From a virus, in IMG/VR virus record IMGVR_UViG_3300001533_003597, positions 1 through 32,082 of that record: a stretch of DNA of 32,082 nt; one strand, written 5' to 3'. This document shows positions 29,355 to 32,082 of the stretch, in pieces; the first letter of the stretch is position 1, and the number at the start of each line of letters is the position of its first letter. The position numbers and the translations under genes are program-made. The notes below the pieces were generated by a model that made no database searches, was not told where the DNA came from, and saw only the letters and a program-made list of their open reading frames with translations.

Positions 29355-30842
29355 TCATTTCTTTTTCATTTCCCTTGCTAACCTTGTCTTAGCTTGACCT
29401 CTTCTCTTAGCAGCATATGCAAATCTTTTTCCTTCCTCTGTTAACTTTAATCCAATATAACACAATCTCTGTTTCCCTCTTTTTCCTCTTCTTCTAACCA
29501 ATACCTCAGGAAAGGCATTTTGTATCAAGGAACGAATATATGTTCTTGTTTGTCCTTTCGTTTGCCTTCCTTCACTTTTACTCCAAGCAATCCATGCATC
29601 TTGGACATCTTTCATATCTACACCAATAAGTCTTCTACTGTGTAGGTCCCTTGCTTTGGTTTTTTTCAAACAAGATCTACAGAAAACATTGATAGGACTA
29701 TCCAAATCTTTGTATAACTGATGTTTTTCTTTACCTGATTTAGGTTCTTTAAGATTTTCTCCCTTTCTAAGCCTTTTCAAACCGTCAATTGCCCAATTTG
29801 CAATACCTGGTAATTCTTCTAATAATCGTTTCTCTATTTCCGGATCTTCTTTTCCAGCAAAAGAATAATTGAAAGGGAAAACAATACAACGAGAAGACAA
29901 TTTATTAGTTGGATCTGGCCATTTCAAAGCTTCATTAGAGGTTATAGTGAACCTTACTTTTAATTTTACACCATTCAATGTTCCTAAATATTTTCTTGGG
30001 ATATCTATAGTATCTTCACCAATAATTGCAGCCAAAGTTTCCAATACTACTTTGGAATCCACATCCCTTCCTATACTAGCCTCAGGAACAATTGCAGCTA
30101 ATTTATCCATCAATGCTTGAAGGGTATATTGGTTTTTGCCTATCTGTGTTAGGGTAGGACTGGCACAATTCCAAGATCCCAACATTTCTTTCAATACTCT
30201 TGTAGCGGTTCCTTTACCACTTCTAGGAAGACCAGAAAAATGAGCAAATCTTTGTTTTGAGGTATCCCCTACTAGATTATACCCAAACCAGAGCTGCAAA
30301 CAATCTATCCAGTCCTTATCCCCATTACTAACAGAATTCATCCAGGAAAGCCAATTCGGGCACTTTGCTTTCCTATCAAAGGGATACGGTAAAATGCGTT
30401 CTGTAAACCAGTTCGGTGTATGTTTATATAATTTGCCATTTTCTATGTCCAAAAGACCATTTTCAAAAGAGATTAGGTTTTCTGGAGAACAAATAGCCTT
30501 TTCTTCATCAATCCAGAAAAAACTGGTTTCATCAGACGAAAACATCACTTTTGCAAGAATCCCATCCAAAACTTCATTCACCACTCTAATATTACAAGAA
30601 GTGGAAACCAATTCCCCATCTCTGCCATACCTTTTCAAGTCAAAATTGGTTAACCAAGTTCTTAAACTGGCTCTAAATACTTCATCACTAACAGAGGAAA
30701 AATAACCATTGTTCCATTCAAACCACTGAGCATTAAACCTCAAAAGCCTTAAAAACTTTTCCTTATAAACAAATAGATCGGATAAAAAGAAATCCGCTAC
30801 CTCATCTGGTTCAGAAATATTCAATACTTCTATTTCTCCCAT
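29355..30842 (-). CDS. SF3 (D5/P4-type) replicative helicase
   Basis: A 495-residue protein. Residues 1-195 look like the D5_N region (AICSPENLISFENGLLDIEN, YPFDRKAKCPNWLSWM). The SF3 ATPase has Walker A G204-L-P-R-S-G-K-G-T212, Walker B LAAIVPE254A, motif C F298-T-I-T-S-N-E304 and an arginine finger in SSR318CIVFPF. The C-terminus is very basic and may bind DNA. No prim-pol or TOPRIM primase domain is visible, so the primase activity is missing or supplied by the host. P4 alpha-type helicases recognise origin repeats; the repeat-rich region starts about 400 bases upstream. Confidence 0.88.
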   Translation of the reverse strand: MGEIEVLNISEPDEVADFFLSDLFVYKEKFLRLLRFNAQWFEWNNGYFSSVSDEVFRASLRTWLTNFDLKRYGRDGELVSTSCNIRVVNEVLDGILAKVMFSSDETSFFWIDEEKAICSPENLISFENGLLDIENGKLYKHTPNWFTERILPYPFDRKAKCPNWLSWMNSVSNGDKDWIDCLQLWFGYNLVGDTSKQRFAHFSGLPRSGKGTATRVLKEMLGSWNCASPTLTQIGKNQYTLQALMDKLAAIVPEASIGRDVDSKVVLETLAAIIGEDTIDIPRKYLGTLNGVKLKVRFTITSNEALKWPDPTNKLSSRCIVFPFNYSFAGKEDPEIEKRLLEELPGIANWAIDGLKRLRKGENLKEPKSGKEKHQLYKDLDSPINVFCRSCLKKTKARDLHSRRLIGVDMKDVQDAWIAWSKSEGRQTKGQTRTYIRSLIQNAFPEVLVRRRGKRGKQRLCYIGLKLTEEGKRFAYAAKRRGQAKTRLAREMKKK

Positions 30843-30846
30843 TACT

Positions 30847-31023
30847 TCACTCTATTATAAAAAGTTCCATGTTTTCTTTTGCCAATATTTTTGCTTCCTT
30901 ATCTTTTCCCTTTGCCAACAGTAAAACCACTTTATTCCCAATCCTTTCTCTCTTTTTTCGTCTTTGCTTCGTCCTGCTCATCTTTTCTCTTGCAGAAAAA
31001 GGCATAGTTTGCCCTTTTTTCAT
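30847..31023 (-). CDS. Small basic protein (58 aa), first gene of the minus-strand operon
   Basis: The frame begins MKKGQTMPFSAREKMSRTKQ at ATG 31023 and ends MELFIIE with TGA at 30847-30849, 4 bases before the helicase ATG. AAAGGAAAAAG precedes the start. A run of Arg/Lys (RRKKRER) is followed by an amphipathic helix (VVLLLAKGKDKEAKILAKEN). It is probably nucleic-acid binding, perhaps an accessory to the helicase. The coding call rests on spacing and ribosome site; function unknown. Confidence 0.55.
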   Translation of the reverse strand: MKKGQTMPFSAREKMSRTKQRRKKRERIGNKVVLLLAKGKDKEAKILAKENMELFIIE

Positions 31024-31112
31024 CTTTTTCCTTTCTTATCCTTTTCTTCAAAACAAATTAAGGGTTTTCAACCAATAATTTTTTGTTCTTCTGTCTTTGT
31101 TTCTCAGTTCAA

Positions 31113-31148
31113 TACAATTATTGTACTTTGTGAGCGTAAAACTTGTAA
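31113..31148 (-). promoter_or_regulatory. Candidate promoter overlapped by a 13-bp palindromic operator
   Basis: On the minus strand TTACAA (31148-31143), a 17-base spacer and TACAAT (31125-31120) form a weak -35/good -10 pair upstream of the first gene of the operon. The -10 is one half of the perfect palindrome TACAAT-T-ATTGTA (31113-31125), a natural repressor site. Confidence 0.35.
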
Positions 31149-31252
31149 ATCTTTTTTTCTTAGAACTTGCCACTTTTTTCTTCCGTCTTATTAATTTTTA
31201 CCTATTTATGGGTATTTTGTCTATTCAATATTACAAACTCTTACAAACAAAG

Positions 31253-31331
31253 CCGTAGCAGTCCGTATCACCACCGTAGTAATCCCGTAGTAACTTCTAA
31301 GTGCTTGATTCGTATGCCGTAGTATCCGTAG
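31253..31331. repeat. Helically phased CCGTAG iterons
   Basis: CCGTA(G/T) starts at 31253, 31263, 31274, 31285, 31317 and 31326. The first four are spaced 10, 11 and 11 bp, and the fifth is 32 bp further, so all but the last lie on one face of the helix. The last part forms the left arm of a long inverted repeat. This is typical of initiator or repressor binding arrays. Confidence 0.75.
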
Positions 31332-31501
31332 CTCTACAAACTCAGCGCATTATTTAATTATAAAACGTAATAATAGGTACATAGGTTAGGTATAGGTAAT
31401 GGTATTAGATCAGAACGGCGTTATCGCGTGTATATATAATAACAATGCGCGCAAAAAAAGCTACTACGGACGCTACGGCATACGAATCAAGCACTTAGAA
31501 G
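31294..31501. repeat. Long inverted repeat (38-bp arms) around an AT-rich core; candidate replication origin
   Basis: 31294-31322 is perfectly complementary to 31473-31501 (29 bp). With two mismatches the match extends to 38 bp (31294-31331 with 31464-31501). The 132 bases between include long A/T stretches (31350-31363, TATATATAAT at 31431-31440) and a GCGCGC block. Iterons plus an AT-rich unwinding-type segment, near the helicase gene, fit a theta origin. The single-strand form could also fold into a very large hairpin. Confidence 0.65.
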
Positions 31502-31511
31502 AAAAATTTAG

Positions 31512-31584
31512 AAGCTACCGTAGCTTTTTTTTTATACTACGCGAACTACGTGAACTACGAATCCTGTCCAAAACCTGTCCAAAA
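31512..31584. repeat. Further palindrome and direct repeats flanking the inverted repeat
   Basis: AAGCTAC-C-GTAGCTT (31512-31526) is a perfect palindrome running into nine T residues (31525-31533). Three CTACG repeats spaced exactly 9 bp follow (31537, 31546, 31555), the last being CTACGAA as in the 11257-11336 array. Then CCTGTCCAAAA occurs twice in tandem (31563-31573, 31574-31584), with CCTGTCC again at 31608. The palindrome plus T-run could also terminate plus-strand transcription. Confidence 0.65.
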
Positions 31585-31696
31585 CCAGATTTGAACCCTA
31601 TTCTAATCCTGTCCTATTCCCTTTTTTCTCATTACATTCAAAATCACCATAAAGTGTCTATTTTTGGACATTTTTCCTGTTTATTCCATACTGTAG

Positions 31697-31814
31697 GTGT
31701 CCCTCATTATTCCTTATGTCCCCTAATACTACTATACATGTCCCTCAATACTACTATACATGTCCCTCAATACTATACATGTCCCTCAATACTACTATAC
31801 ATGTCCCTCAATAC
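31697..31814. repeat. 22-bp tandem repeats (about 5 copies)
   Basis: Units start with ATGTCCCTCAATACT at 31716 (variant), 31738, 31760 (19 bp, three bases lost), 31779 and 31801 (partial). A diverged unit lies at 31697. The region is AT-rich, without start/stop structure of a real gene. Units follow each other without unique spacers, so this is a minisatellite-like repeat. Confidence 0.88.
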
Positions 31815-31913
31815 ATTTAATTACTATCCTATACCCCCAATAATACAATAATACATCCTAACAATATATTCTGTATTCCTAATAATTCTGTACTATTCGC
31901 CTAAAGTGGTAAA

Positions 31914-31962
31914 GGGAACTGTTGCTCCTTCCCAACAGTTCCCGGCTCTGTCCCAAGGACAG
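31914..31962. repeat. Two adjacent hairpins near the right end
   Basis: GGGAACTGTT (31914-31923) pairs perfectly with AACAGTTCCC (31934-31943). CTGTCC (31948-31953) pairs with GGACAG (31957-31962) around CAA. They could be single-strand recognition structures, a regulatory RNA or terminator elements. The rest of 31815-32068 shows no gene. Confidence 0.6.
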
Positions 31963-32068
31963 GGATGGGTGGTGGAGCAGTTTGTCAGTCCCTTTTTGTT
32001 GTCTTTTTTTGGATATTTTAATAGGGTGAAGCCGATTTTTCCCCAAAAATCCTGTCTGGAACTGGATA

Positions 32069-32082
32069 TCCTGTATACAGGA
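32069..32082. repeat. 14-bp perfect palindrome at the window end
   Basis: TCCTGTATACAGGA is its own complement and ends exactly at the last base. Related CCTGT motifs recur nearby (32050 and the 31563-31614 repeats). It may be a protein site, or simply one arm of something cut by the window edge. Confidence 0.5.

Noticed and set aside
31697-31814. Possible CRISPR array
   Set aside because: Repeats are directly adjacent, without unique spacers, and no cas genes are present. The Cas4-like gene at 8364 belongs to the recombination module.
31399-31851. 150-codon plus-strand frame at the right end
   Set aside because: It is built from the inverted repeat, a T-run and the 22-bp tandem repeats, has no ribosome site and reads as low-complexity sequence.

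Overview
This window reads as most of the genome of a tailed, siphovirus-like bacteriophage. It is AT-rich, with inserted GC-rich blocks. No integrase, transposase, repressor, CRISPR array or rRNA is visible. A few features hint at a planctomycete-type host: a dockerin-like Ca-binding tail at the left edge (D-x-D-G-D-G-D-V-D-L followed by FAILKNNFG) and GC-rich, Cys-rich genes of a planctomycete-phage style. The host assignment is inference only.

Left edge (1-600): a GC-rich piece with a dockerin-like C-terminus and a phage ABA-sandwich protein. It abuts, at about 502, the 3' remnant of an AT-rich gene, so this looks like a mosaic junction. Plus-strand early/replication operon (639-11138): tRNA-Lys(UUU), ATP-dependent DNA ligase, three small zinc-ribbon proteins, a lysine-rich basic protein and a 56-residue protein closed by a strong terminator. 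Then come a U32-family (TIM-barrel, Fe-S hydroxylase-like) protein, an unknown helical protein, a family-4-like uracil-DNA glycosylase, a class II O-methyltransferase, family A DNA polymerase, XPF/ERCC4 nuclease, a ribbon-helix-helix-like protein, a RecB/Cas4-like Fe-S nuclease, a MazG-zinc-finger fusion, a Sak4-like ATPase and an SSB-like protein with a poly-Glu tail. A UUCG-capped terminator ends the operon.

Minus-strand operon (31023 down to 11434), in transcription order: a small basic protein, SF3 (D5/P4-type) helicase, small protein, candidate small terminase, large terminase, Mu gp29-like portal, SAP protein, Mu gpI-like protease/scaffold, lambda D-like decoration protein, lambda E-like major capsid protein and appendage proteins. 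These are followed by a holin/spanin-like pair, head-tail connectors, tail terminator, tail tube, tail assembly chaperone with a programmed -1 frameshift, tape measure, distal tail proteins and a GC-rich terminal cassette. The two operons converge at 11140-11430. If the molecule is circular they would diverge from the right-end intergenic region.

The right end (31024-32082) has no gene that I can support. It is packed with repeats: helically phased CCGTAG iterons, a 38-bp-arm inverted repeat around an AT-rich core, other short repeats and hairpins. A second, exactly symmetric set of CTACGAA boxes lies at 11257-11336. The pair resembles the two-site ori/crr arrangement of phage P4, whose SF3 initiator is of the same class as the helicase encoded next to the array. 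The most novel protein-level signal is the block at 2824-5924. There a U32-type hydroxylase-like protein and a class II O-methyltransferase, with a UDG-like protein between them, suggest a hydroxylate-then-O-methylate modification of a base in DNA or RNA.
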